From Paucibacter sp963740455 (GTDB taxonomy: Bacteria; Pseudomonadota; Gammaproteobacteria; Burkholderiales; Burkholderiaceae_C), in NCBI GenBank assembly GCA_963740455.1, contig CAVUEF010000011.1:62001-126000 (forward strand): a stretch of 64,000 nucleotides of DNA, in the 5' to 3' direction. Position numbers and translations under genes: made by a program. Shown piece after piece: positions 1 through 7,698 of the stretch (its first letter is position 1; the number at the start of each line of letters is the position of its first letter). The notes under the pieces were generated by a model. The model did not search any database, was not told the origin of the DNA, and worked only from the letters and a program-made list of their open reading frames with translations.

Positions 1-870
1 TGGGTGGGTGTCGAGCCACGCGTGGCTGGGGCATGTGCCATTCTGGCCGTGCCTGCGTCGGCGGCGGTGGCCGGGCGGGTGGCGATGGAGCTGGGTGCCG
101 AAGGCCAGGTGACGAATCGCATGATTTTGTTGACCGCGCTCAACACCTTGTATGCGGTGCTGGCGATGACCTTGTTCCGTGGCTGGTGGCAGGCCGACCA
201 ATCGACCCATGTGCTGGCGTCGATCACGCTGTTGGCTGGGGCTTTTCTCGGCTCCTTGCTGTTGGCTGCGCTGCTTGCCTGGGTCGTGGCGGTGGTGGCA
301 CGGCGGCTTGACCTGCGTAACGAGAGCTCGGTGCTGCTGGTGCTCGGACTCGTGCTGCTGGCCATCAGCACCGCGCGCGCCGCAGGCTTGTCGACCCTGT
401 TGGTGCCGCTGCTGGCGGGCCTGATTCTGCGCAATACCAACGAGCGTCCCTGGATCTGGCCACGCCACTTCGGGACCGCTGGCGGGGTGCTGGTGTTGAT
501 GCTGTTCATGATCGTGGGTGCCTCGTGGTCGCCCCGGACGCTGGCCCTGGGCGGCATGGCGGCCTTGGTCCTGGTGGCGGTTCGCTGGTCTGCCAAAGGC
601 ATGGCGGTGCTGCTGTTTTCGCGCTGGGCGGGCGCCAGCGTCAAGCAGGGATTTGCGCTGGCCATCACCTTGACGCCACTTTCGGCGACCGTGCTCGTGA
701 TGTTGAGTGAATTGCAAAGCAGCGTGCCTGAGCTGGGGGCCAAGGTGGCGCCCATCATGCTGACTGCGGTGGCGCTGCTCGAACTGGTCGGACCGATTGC
801 AGTCCAGTTTGGCTTGCGCCTGGCCGGCGATATCAGGCCGCCGAGCACGTCGAGCCGAAAGGAGCGTTGA
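1..870 (+). CDS. CPA2-type cation:proton antiporter, C-terminal part (cut by window start)
   Basis: The reading frame is already open at base 1 and no start is visible, so this is the 3' part (about 289 residues) of a membrane antiporter. What remains is almost entirely hydrophobic segments with short polar links, typical of the Kef/CPA2 (Na+/H+ exchanger) fold, which swaps monovalent cations for protons across the inner membrane. The protein ends in a short polar tail soon after the last membrane segment, so there is no RCK/TrkA-N nucleotide-binding domain as in KefB or KefC. Its stop overlaps the start of the next gene by one base (TGATG), and a second antiporter of the same superfamily lies three genes on, suggesting one operon. 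The transported ion cannot be told from sequence. Confidence 0.8.
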   Translation, partial: WVGVEPRVAGACAILAVPASAAVAGRVAMELGAEGQVTNRMILLTALNTLYAVLAMTLFRGWWQADQSTHVLASITLLAGAFLGSLLLAALLAWVVAVVARRLDLRNESSVLLVLGLVLLAISTARAAGLSTLLVPLLAGLILRNTNERPWIWPRHFGTAGGVLVLMLFMIVGASWSPRTLALGGMAALVLVAVRWSAKGMAVLLFSRWAGASVKQGFALAITLTPLSATVLVMLSELQSSVPELGAKVAPIMLTAVALLELVGPIAVQFGLRLAGDIRPPSTSSRKER

Positions 871-1994
871 TGAGCCTGGAACCCTTTGCGAGTTCACGCG
901 CCTTGAGTCTTGGGGTCGAGCTTGAACTGCAGATTGTCAACACGCATGACTACGATCTGAGCCCGGTCGCGGGCGACTTGTTGCGTCTGATGAAGGGCCA
1001 GCGCATCCCCGGCATCGTCACGCCTGAGATCACCAGCAGCATGATCGAGTTGTCCACCGGCGTGTGCGAAGGGCACGCGCAAGTGCTGTCCGAGCTCGGA
1101 CAGACGCGCGACGCCCTGGTGCACTGCGCGCGCCGCCTCGACGTGATGCTGTGCGGAGGCGGCACGCACCCGTTCCAGGACTGGAGCCGCCAGCGCATCT
1201 ACAACACGCCGCGTTTTCACCAGATTTCCGAGCTGTACGGGTATCTGTCCAAGCAATTCACGGTGTTCGGTCAGCACGTGCATGTCGGCTGTCCAGGGCC
1301 CGACCAGGCGCTCGTGCTGTTGCATGGCTTGAGCCGCTTCATCCCGCACCTGATTGCCTTGTCGGCATCGTCGCCGTTTGTGCAGGGCAACGACACAGGG
1401 TTTGATTCGGCGCGGCTCAATTCGGTGTTCGCATTTCCGCTGTCGGGGCGTGCGCCCTTTGTTCAGCGCTGGGACGAGTTCGAGGTCTTCTTTGCCAAGA
1501 TGACGCACACCGGCGTGGTCTCCAGCATGAAGGACTTCTACTGGGACATCCGGCCCAAACCCGAGTTCGGCACGATCGAGGTTCGCGTGCTGGATACGCC
1601 GATGACCATCGAGAAGGCCGCCGCGCTTGCTGGCTACATCCAGTGCCTGGCGCGCTGGCTGCGTGTGGAGCATCCCTTCACACTGAACGAGGACGATTAC
1701 CTGCCTTACACCTTCAACCGATTTCAGGCTTGCCGCTTCGGTCTGGAGGGCACCTTTGTAGACCCAAATTCGGGCCAGCACAGTGTGCTGCGCGACCAGA
1801 TTCTGGCCAGCTTTGACATGCTCGAGGTGCACGCCATGGAGCTGCGTGCCGAGGATGCCATCGCCTTGTTGCGCCGCGAGGTGCTCGGTGTCGGCAACGA
1901 CGCGTGCTGGCAGCGGCAACTGCACGCGAGCGAACATCTGTTGCCCGAGGTGGTGCGTCAGCAGGCCCTGCGCTGGCAGGGGGATGCGAACTGA
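870..1994 (+). CDS. GCS2-family (YbdK-like) carboxylate-amine ligase
   Basis: A 374-residue protein of the glutamate-cysteine ligase 2 family. These ATP-dependent enzymes join a carboxylate (often the gamma-carboxyl of glutamate) to an amine; E. coli YbdK has weak gamma-glutamylcysteine synthetase activity. Family signs are GVELELQIV at residues 15-23, a GGGTHPF stretch near 96-102 and GQHVHVG near 134-140. I start at ATG 870, which overlaps the upstream stop and follows AAAGGAG at the right distance; a TTG one codon earlier is less likely. The downstream gene begins in the same TGATG fashion, so synthesis of ligase, amidohydrolase and antiporters is probably translationally coupled. The natural substrate is unknown. 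Confidence 0.9.
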   Translation: MSLEPFASSRALSLGVELELQIVNTHDYDLSPVAGDLLRLMKGQRIPGIVTPEITSSMIELSTGVCEGHAQVLSELGQTRDALVHCARRLDVMLCGGGTHPFQDWSRQRIYNTPRFHQISELYGYLSKQFTVFGQHVHVGCPGPDQALVLLHGLSRFIPHLIALSASSPFVQGNDTGFDSARLNSVFAFPLSGRAPFVQRWDEFEVFFAKMTHTGVVSSMKDFYWDIRPKPEFGTIEVRVLDTPMTIEKAAALAGYIQCLARWLRVEHPFTLNEDDYLPYTFNRFQACRFGLEGTFVDPNSGQHSVLRDQILASFDMLEVHAMELRAEDAIALLRREVLGVGNDACWQRQLHASEHLLPEVVRQQALRWQGDAN

Positions 1995-2779
1995 TGCCGC
2001 GTCCGGTTCGCGTGGGCCTTTCAGCCCGCTTGATGCACAAGCCACCCGCGGAACTGGGCTTTCGCGGCAAGACGCTGCTCTACCTTGAGCAAACCATTGC
2101 GCACTGGATCATGGCGCAAGGTGCGCTCGCGCTGACCGTGCCGACCTTGAGCTTTGACGCCGGAATTGCGCGCCGCCGGGTGTCGGTGCGTGAATATGCC
2201 GAAGTGCTGGACGCCTTGCTCTTGCAAGGCGGCGCGGATGTCAGCCCGACCTCGTACGGACAGCAGCCGCTGCGCCCCGAATGGGGCGGCGACATCGTGC
2301 GCGACCGCTACGAGATCGAGCTGATCGAAGAGTTCCTCAGAGTGGGCAAACCGGTGTTGGGCATTTGCCGAGGCGCGCAACTGCTCAATGTCGCGTTCGG
2401 AGGCTCCTTGCTGCAAGACATTTCCACCCAGCGACCCGATGTGGGCCGCCATGTCGATGCCGGACTGTTTGACCAGCTGGGACATGGCTTGCGCATCGTT
2501 CCCGACAGCTGGCTGTCGGCGATTTATCCCGACGCGAGCGACGCCGTGGTGAACAGCATCCATCACCAGGCCATCGACCGCCTGGGCAGTGACCTGGTGG
2601 TGCAAGCCTACAGTGCCGAAGATGGCATTGTCGAGGCGATTCGCGCGTCAGGCCCCTTGTTCGTGGCGGGCGTGCAATGGCACCCCGAATTCCATTGGAA
2701 GCGCGACGATCGCCTCGATCCGGAGCCGCTCTTGAAGGCATTTCTGGACGCAGCCCGACAGCGCGCCGCGTCCGAATGA
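1994..2779 (+). CDS. class I glutamine amidotransferase-like (gamma-glutamyl hydrolase, peptidase C26 type)
   Basis: A 261-residue protein of the PuuD-like peptidase C26 family, which hydrolyses gamma-glutamyl amide bonds. The catalytic triad is visible: Cys125 in GICRGAQL, His230 and Glu232 in VQWHPEF. The region around residues 76-82 (LLQGGAD) matches the family's conserved loop. The start at ATG 1994 overlaps the ligase stop by one base, so ligase and hydrolase are almost certainly co-translated. A gamma-glutamyl ligase next to a gamma-glutamyl hydrolase suggests making and breaking the same kind of bond, but the compound is not identified. Confidence 0.88.
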   Translation: MPRPVRVGLSARLMHKPPAELGFRGKTLLYLEQTIAHWIMAQGALALTVPTLSFDAGIARRRVSVREYAEVLDALLLQGGADVSPTSYGQQPLRPEWGGDIVRDRYEIELIEEFLRVGKPVLGICRGAQLLNVAFGGSLLQDISTQRPDVGRHVDAGLFDQLGHGLRIVPDSWLSAIYPDASDAVVNSIHHQAIDRLGSDLVVQAYSAEDGIVEAIRASGPLFVAGVQWHPEFHWKRDDRLDPEPLLKAFLDAARQRAASE

Positions 2780-2829
2780 CTGTGCCCCCGCTGATGCTGA
2801 TCAACTTCTTTCCGCAGGAGTGGCCGGCG

Positions 2830-4044
2830 ATGAACACCCAAATGGTGTTCGGCTTGCTGCTGGCGTTTGGCACGCTGGGTGGATTGCTCGCCGCACGCGT
2901 GCGGTGGCTGCCGACGATCACCGGTTTCATGACACTGGGTTTGATCATCGGCCCAAGCAGCCTGGGCATTCTTTCGCAGGACGCCCTCGACGGCGCGCGA
3001 GGCTTGGTGGATGTCGCGCTGGGGCTGATTCTGTTCAAGCTTGGCGCTACCTTGCACCCCTGGCTTGCCCTGCGCAATCGCACCTTGCTTGTGACCAGCC
3101 TCGCCGAGAGCGGGCTTACCTTCGCCGCGATCTTGGTCCTGATGTTGTGGCTTGGCACGCTGCCGGTCCTGGCTGTGCTGGCGGCAGCGATCGCCGTGTC
3201 GTCGTCGCCCGCGGTGCTCATCCACGTGGTGGCTGAGCTGCATGCCCAGGGCCCGACGGTGGATACCGCCGAGGCGCTTGTGGCCATGAACAATGTGCTG
3301 GCCTTCTTGCTGTTTTCGCTCGCGCTGCCGTTTGCCTTGCGCGACGCTCAGGTGGGTATCGGCACCTCGCTGTTGCTGCCGGCCTACCAGATGCTGGGTG
3401 CTGTCGTGGTCAGCGTGGCCGTGGCCTGGCTGGTGACACGCATCGCCAGTCTGACTCGCAAGAACGAGTTGCATTTTCGCTTCGCCCTGGTGGTCGGTGC
3501 GGTCATGTTGACGCTGGGGCTTGCCGTGGCTTTGAAGGTTTCGAGCCTGTTCGCAGCCTTGAGCCTGGGCATTGCCTGTCGCTGGCTGCAGGGGCGCTCG
3601 CGTCTGACACGGGTCGACTTCGGCGGTGGTGCCGAGGTGTTCCTCATCATCTTGTTCGTGTTCGCAGGAGCGAATCTTCATCTGAGTGCGGTCGTGCAAT
3701 ACGCGCCCTTGGCCATTGCGTATGTGGTGGCGCGGAGTGCGGCCAAGTTGATATCGGTCTACGGCTGCGGCGTGGCTTTCGGTGTTTCGCATCGCCGCTC
3801 GCTGGCCACCGGGCTTCTGTTGGTTCCCATGGCCGGTCTTGCGATTGGTCTGGTTCAGACCATCAGCGGGATGTTGCCGGTATTGGGTGCGCAGGTCGCG
3901 GCGGTGGTGCTGGCGGCGGTGGCCGTGTTTGAGACGGTAGGTCCGCCGCTGGCTGCATTTGCCTTGCGTATGTCTGGCGAGGCAGGCGCCGCACTACGCG
4001 CCGAGAGCGAACCCGACAGCGATTCTTCAGGTGCCACGAAGTAA
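2830..4044 (+). CDS. CPA2-type cation:proton antiporter (membrane domain only)
   Basis: A 404-residue integral membrane protein with about 12 hydrophobic segments and the Kef/CPA2 pattern, including an early ITGFMTLGLIIGPSSLG segment. No RCK/TrkA-N or USP domain follows the membrane part. I chose ATG 2830 because CAGGAG lies about nine bases upstream; an in-frame ATG at 2776 overlaps the amidotransferase stop (ATGA) but lacks a ribosome binding site and would add 18 non-membrane residues. It is the last gene of the set and resembles the truncated antiporter at the window start in type. Missing regulatory domains would fit gating by a small molecule or partner, but that is inference. Confidence 0.87.
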   Translation: MNTQMVFGLLLAFGTLGGLLAARVRWLPTITGFMTLGLIIGPSSLGILSQDALDGARGLVDVALGLILFKLGATLHPWLALRNRTLLVTSLAESGLTFAAILVLMLWLGTLPVLAVLAAAIAVSSSPAVLIHVVAELHAQGPTVDTAEALVAMNNVLAFLLFSLALPFALRDAQVGIGTSLLLPAYQMLGAVVVSVAVAWLVTRIASLTRKNELHFRFALVVGAVMLTLGLAVALKVSSLFAALSLGIACRWLQGRSRLTRVDFGGGAEVFLIILFVFAGANLHLSAVVQYAPLAIAYVVARSAAKLISVYGCGVAFGVSHRRSLATGLLLVPMAGLAIGLVQTISGMLPVLGAQVAAVVLAAVAVFETVGPPLAAFALRMSGEAGAALRAESEPDSDSSGATK

Positions 4045-4053
4045 CCGCGTTGC

Positions 4054-4581
4054 TCAGATCGTTGCCGACGGTGGGGTCATGTCTTGCCTGATGAGCCTGG
4101 TGCGGCACAGCCAATCGTGCAAGAACTGGCGGTCGGGCAGCAGCCAGCCCAGCAGGGCATAGCCCAACATGCCAGCCACGATGGCGCCGAAAATCGGCCC
4201 GGCTCCGGTCAGTTTGAGGGTTACGACGCCAGTCAATCCCGGCGCAAACCACAGCCAGCTCAACACGTAGCGGGCGAAGGCGCGACCTTGTGTCAATGCT
4301 TGACCCCGCCCATCGACGACGCGCACATGCCAGGCTTTCATCGCCACGGTCTGGCCGCCGTGGGTCCAGAACCAGATGAAATAGATGCCCAGGACCAGGA
4401 ACAGGAAGGCCTGCAATCCGTGCATGCCGGTGAGTGCGTGGCGCTGCTGGGTCAGGCTGGAATACAGATAGGCGGCCACGAAGACGACGCCAAACAAGAC
4501 CACTGCTTCGTACATCAGGCTGGCCAGGCGACGCGCCATCCCCGGCGCCGGGCTGCTTGCGCTGGAAGCACTTGAGGTCAT
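4054..4581 (-). CDS. RDD family membrane protein
   Basis: A 175-residue protein with three or four hydrophobic segments after a short Ser/Ala-rich N-terminus. The conserved Arg (GMARRLASLMYEAV, about residues 14-27) and Asp (VVDGRG) positions fit the RDD family, whose function is mostly unknown; some members act in ion homeostasis. Its ATG overlaps the stop of the upstream DUF3106 gene by four bases, so it is the last gene of a minus-strand set beginning with an ECF sigma factor. It ends nine bases from the convergent antiporter gene. Confidence 0.85.
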   Translation of the reverse strand: MTSSASSASSPAPGMARRLASLMYEAVVLFGVVFVAAYLYSSLTQQRHALTGMHGLQAFLFLVLGIYFIWFWTHGGQTVAMKAWHVRVVDGRGQALTQGRAFARYVLSWLWFAPGLTGVVTLKLTGAGPIFGAIVAGMLGYALLGWLLPDRQFLHDWLCRTRLIRQDMTPPSATI

Positions 4582-5516
4582 TGGCGAGGAGGCGTCGCGA
4601 CTGCCGGTTCGGGAGCGCGCGCCGTGCTGGCTGTCCGTTTGGGAAGCAGAGTGTTGGGGTCCACCAGATCAGGTGTGGCGACGATTTTCGTGAAACCGCT
4701 GTGTTGATGCGGCGGAGGCGCGGCCGCCTGGTTGATCAGCATCGTCGTGACCCCGGGCTTTTTCTGGAGCAAAGTGGGCGTCACCGGCTTGGGGCGAGGC
4801 GCACTGGCGCGAGCGGGCACCAGATTGGACTTCGCATGATCAGCCGGTCCCCGCTTGGCACCAGCGGCAAGGCGTTTTCCCTGCTTGGCTTGCAATGCGA
4901 CAGCGGCTGCGTGGCTTGCCAAGGCCCTTTGGGCTGCTTTGTCGGCCAGTTCCTGGCGTTGCTCGGGAGCCAGCGCCTGGTACGAATCCCATTTGGCTTG
5001 ACGTGATTCCGGCGCGATTTTCTGGACTTGCAGAAACATCAGACGCGCGCGATTGCGTTCGACCGGCGAGAGCTTGGCCCAGCTGCTCATGCGCTCTTGC
5101 AGACGTGCTTGTTCTTCGATCGGCATCGATGCAAAGCGGGACGCGATTTCCAGCCATTTGAGCCGTTGCTGCGCGTCCAGGTGACTCCAGTCATTTTCCA
5201 AGGGTGCGAGGGCCCGCTGCTGCACAGCGCTCAGACCCTTCCATCGGTTGTGGGTCGCGGCGACCGGCTTGGCTTGCGCCGGCACGGCAGCAGTGCTCAA
5301 AGCGCCGCTTGCTGATGGACTTTGCGTGGCCGCAGGAGCGGCAATCGGCACGAGATCAGTGGCGAGCGACGGCCCGGATGGAGCGACCGCGGCGGGCACG
5401 GCCACCTCCTGGGCCAGGACCGGCCCGCACAAAAAGGCCAACAGAGTCAAGCCACACAAACAGTTGAGTGAATTCAGTGGAGGTAATCCAACAAGACAAG
5501 GGGTCACTCGCGTCAT
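4578..5516 (-). CDS. DUF3106 domain protein, predicted exported
   Basis: A 312-residue protein with a probable signal peptide (hydrophobic LTLLAFLCGPVLAQ, cleavage near residue 36). A Trp/Arg/Leu-rich region follows at about residues 90-195, with helical repeats such as WKGLSAVQQRALAPLENDW and WLEIASRF typical of DUF3106, then a low-complexity Pro/Ala/Lys tail. Function is unknown. The helix pattern around conserved Trp residues resembles small periplasmic stress-sensing proteins, which would suit its position downstream of an ECF sigma gene; that is inference only. It sits 12 bases after the DUF3619 gene and overlaps the RDD gene by four bases. Confidence 0.82.
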   Translation of the reverse strand: MTRVTPCLVGLPPLNSLNCLCGLTLLAFLCGPVLAQEVAVPAAVAPSGPSLATDLVPIAAPAATQSPSASGALSTAAVPAQAKPVAATHNRWKGLSAVQQRALAPLENDWSHLDAQQRLKWLEIASRFASMPIEEQARLQERMSSWAKLSPVERNRARLMFLQVQKIAPESRQAKWDSYQALAPEQRQELADKAAQRALASHAAAVALQAKQGKRLAAGAKRGPADHAKSNLVPARASAPRPKPVTPTLLQKKPGVTTMLINQAAAPPPHQHSGFTKIVATPDLVDPNTLLPKRTASTARAPEPAVATPPRQ

Positions 5517-5528
5517 ACCCTGTTCCGC

Positions 5529-6008
5529 TCAGTCGTTTTGGGTCGACAGATACTCTGAAAAGCCGGGGTCGCTATAGGCGGCAGGCGGCAAATTGTCAGC
5601 CAGCAAGGCGGTATCGACATCGGCAACAGCCAAGATTTGCTCATAGAGTTGCCCTTGCTGAATCAACACCAAACCAAGCACCAATCCCACCAAAGGCACA
5701 AGTGATGCGAACTTGAGCCACCAGGGCGACCGTTCGGGTCCGCCGGACAGGGCGGCAACTTGCCCGATGCCCGCCCAGTTCAGGCCCATGCCATGCAGGG
5801 GACGTGCTTGCGCACGACGCAGCTCATGGGCATGTTTCAGCGCGGCCTCACGCGAAAAGCGCAGTCGCTCACAAACATCATGCGGCAATTGTTCTGACCG
5901 CTCGGTGAGGCATTCGCCCATTCGCGTGCCCAAGCGATGCTGCAAGGCATCCATGCTGACGCCGCTGTGCGGGTTGGAAGCGGGGGAGCTGAGTTTGACT
6001 TGTTTCAT
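5529..6008 (-). CDS. DUF3619 family protein, possible membrane anti-sigma partner
   Basis: A 159-residue protein with a polar N-terminal half, one hydrophobic segment (about residues 97-115, LVPLVGLVLGLVLIQQGQ) and a short C-terminal part. That layout, a cytosolic domain, one membrane span and a small outer domain, is common for anti-sigma factors, and the gene overlaps the preceding ECF sigma gene by four bases (ATGA at 6005-6008). I propose an anti-sigma role from position and topology, without sequence proof. A start 19 codons upstream is possible but lies inside the sigma gene and lacks a better ribosome binding site. Confidence 0.8.
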   Translation of the reverse strand: MKQVKLSSPASNPHSGVSMDALQHRLGTRMGECLTERSEQLPHDVCERLRFSREAALKHAHELRRAQARPLHGMGLNWAGIGQVAALSGGPERSPWWLKFASLVPLVGLVLGLVLIQQGQLYEQILAVADVDTALLADNLPPAAYSDPGFSEYLSTQND

Positions 6009-6571
6009 AGTGTGATTCCCTTTGCCTTGAGTGCCTTTGCCAGGGCGTGTACAGCGCGCGAGCAATGCGTTTTGACACTCCCTTCAGTGCAGCCCATGGC
6101 GCTGGCCGTCTCGGCGACATCGAACTCCTCCCAATAACGCAGCAAGAAGGCTTCTCGTTGACGCGTCGGCAATTGGGCCACTTCGACCTCGATGGCAAGC
6201 AAGGTCTGTGCCCTTGAGACCTGATCGGCCGGGCTCCCGGCATCCGAGAGCTGACCTCGGGACTCCAATACTTCAAGCAGGTCGAAATCAGCGTCGCCGG
6301 CCAGTGACTCAAAGTCGGACATATTCTGCATGACCGCGTTGCGCACCTTCTGGCGCCGGAACCAGTCCATGGACGCGTTGGAGAGGATGCGCTGAAACAG
6401 CAGAGGCAGTTCCGCCGCAGGCCGCTCCAGGTATTTCTCGGCCAACCGGATCATGGCGTCCTGCACGATGTCAAGCGCTGCATCTTCATCACGAACGAGA
6501 TAGGCCGTACGCTTGAAGGCGCGCTTCTCCACGCTCTTGAGGAAGTCGCTGAGTTCTTTGTCGGTGGCCAA
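6005..6571 (-). CDS. ECF-type RNA polymerase sigma factor
   Basis: A 188-residue sigma-70 family protein of extracytoplasmic function type. Region 2 is at about residues 10-75, with DAALDIVQDAMIRLAEKYLE as the core-binding and -10 recognition helices. Region 4 is at about 115-180, with LPTRQREAFLLRYWEEFDVA followed by a helix-turn-helix around CTEGSVKTHCSRAVHALAKA. It leads a four-gene minus-strand set (sigma, DUF3619, DUF3106, RDD). In many Burkholderiales this order sits just before the ilv operon, as here. Its signal and regulon are unknown. Confidence 0.9.
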   Translation of the reverse strand: MATDKELSDFLKSVEKRAFKRTAYLVRDEDAALDIVQDAMIRLAEKYLERPAAELPLLFQRILSNASMDWFRRQKVRNAVMQNMSDFESLAGDADFDLLEVLESRGQLSDAGSPADQVSRAQTLLAIEVEVAQLPTRQREAFLLRYWEEFDVAETASAMGCTEGSVKTHCSRAVHALAKALKAKGITL

Positions 6572-6762
6572 GTGTGAGCGCGAGGGTGTCCGTGAAATGG
6601 CGAATCGGGCGCGATTATCTCACCGACAGTGAGCGGAAGATGGGCGCAGCGCTCAAGCACCGCCCGTTACCTCGATGCGCCCATGTCCTGCCGCGCTTGC
6701 CGCCCCACACCAAGATGCCGAGAGTGGCAGGCGCTGCTTTCGAGGGCGGCTTGTAGAGGCGC

Positions 6763-7455
6763 CTACTTTAGCAGCGCGGCGTCTTCGATGAGAACCGCGT
6801 AGTTGTAGCCGGCACCGAGGTTCACATCGGTACGCACCATGCCTTTGGCGGTCACGATGGCACCCACCTCTGCCTTGTCCTTGGTGGTCACCAGAATGTC
6901 GTTCGTGCCCTTTGTCGTCGTCCCCGAGCCATCCTGCAGGTGGAGCCAATTCTTGCCCATGATGCCCAGATTGACCTTCACGACCTGGCCGCGCAAGACC
7001 ACGGGCTTGTCCTTGAGAGCCGCCCCGCCAGCCACCACTTCGGCAACGGTCTTGGCATTCGGGCCGGTGGCCTTTTCGACCTTGCTCACAGGGGCCCCAG
7101 CGACACCTGCCCCGCCGTGGGCGGGCATCATCGACATCGGGGACTTGGCGTTCGCATCAGCGAGCGAACCGAACACAATCTTGTCAAATTTCTTCTTGAG
7201 CGACTTGCTTTCGAAGTTATCCATCACCATGGGATTTTCGATGCTGACCTGGGCACCTTTCTTGACGGGCGCTTTGGGCACGGCGGCCCAAGTTTCGCCA
7301 TCCTTGGTCTTGAGGCGCAAGTAGGTGTAAAGGTCCACGTCCTTGACTTCAAGGACCTCTCCATTGAGTGGAGGGGTCTGTTGAGAGGGGGCCGCTTGAA
7401 CCGTGAGACTGGCAGCGGCAAGAATGAGGGCAGCGAGGACGTTGGCGTGTTTCAT
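6763..7455 (-). CDS. exported OB-fold-like protein of unknown function
   Basis: A 230-residue protein starting MKHANVLAAL with a Sec signal peptide ending near AQA/APS (residue 22). Two similar beta-rich parts follow: about residues 30-90 (LNGEVLEVKDVDLYTYLRLK) and 150-230 (VVLRGQVVKVNLGIMGKNWL, then DGSGTTTKGTNDILV). The second part resembles the periplasmic bacterial OB-fold (NrfJ-like/DNA-binding-like) pattern. A Met/Pro/Gly-rich linker around residue 115 (PMSMMPAHGG) could bind metal, which is speculative. I use ATG 7455 because the signal peptide begins there; a longer frame to 7530 adds 25 residues with no signal character. It is divergent from ilvB. Confidence 0.72.
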   Translation of the reverse strand: MKHANVLAALILAAASLTVQAAPSQQTPPLNGEVLEVKDVDLYTYLRLKTKDGETWAAVPKAPVKKGAQVSIENPMVMDNFESKSLKKKFDKIVFGSLADANAKSPMSMMPAHGGAGVAGAPVSKVEKATGPNAKTVAEVVAGGAALKDKPVVLRGQVVKVNLGIMGKNWLHLQDGSGTTTKGTNDILVTTKDKAEVGAIVTAKGMVRTDVNLGAGYNYAVLIEDAALLK

Positions 7456-7580
7456 GCGGAATCTTCCGTAGAGGGAAAGTACTTGATCATCAAACATTGG
7501 AGCGCGAGCGGGTTGATGGAGGTCAAGCACAGCGGTACATCGACAGAGTTCGTGCTGTTGATGCGGGTGGCCTCATCTGG

Positions 7581-7607
7581 TGTGATAATGTTGCGTTGCA
7601 CAACATT
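7581..7607 (+). promoter_or_regulatory. candidate ilv promoter with overlapping inverted repeat
   Basis: An extended -10 (TGTGATAAT, 7581-7589) lies about 110 bases before ilvB. It runs directly into an inverted repeat, AATGTTG at 7587-7593 and CAACATT at 7601-7607 (perfect 7-base arms, 7-base centre). A TTGATG at 7558-7563 is a poor -35 because the spacer is 20 bases. The arms overlap the presumed transcription start, as expected for a repressor or activator site. I see no leucine-, valine- or isoleucine-rich leader peptide here. Confidence 0.45.
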
Positions 7608-7698
7608 TTGGTCTCAAGCTGGCCGCCCGACCCGGGCTACTCGTTTTTGACCGCGCAGGTTCCGAGTCCACCCCACGAAGGTGCGAGAAGGAGCACCG

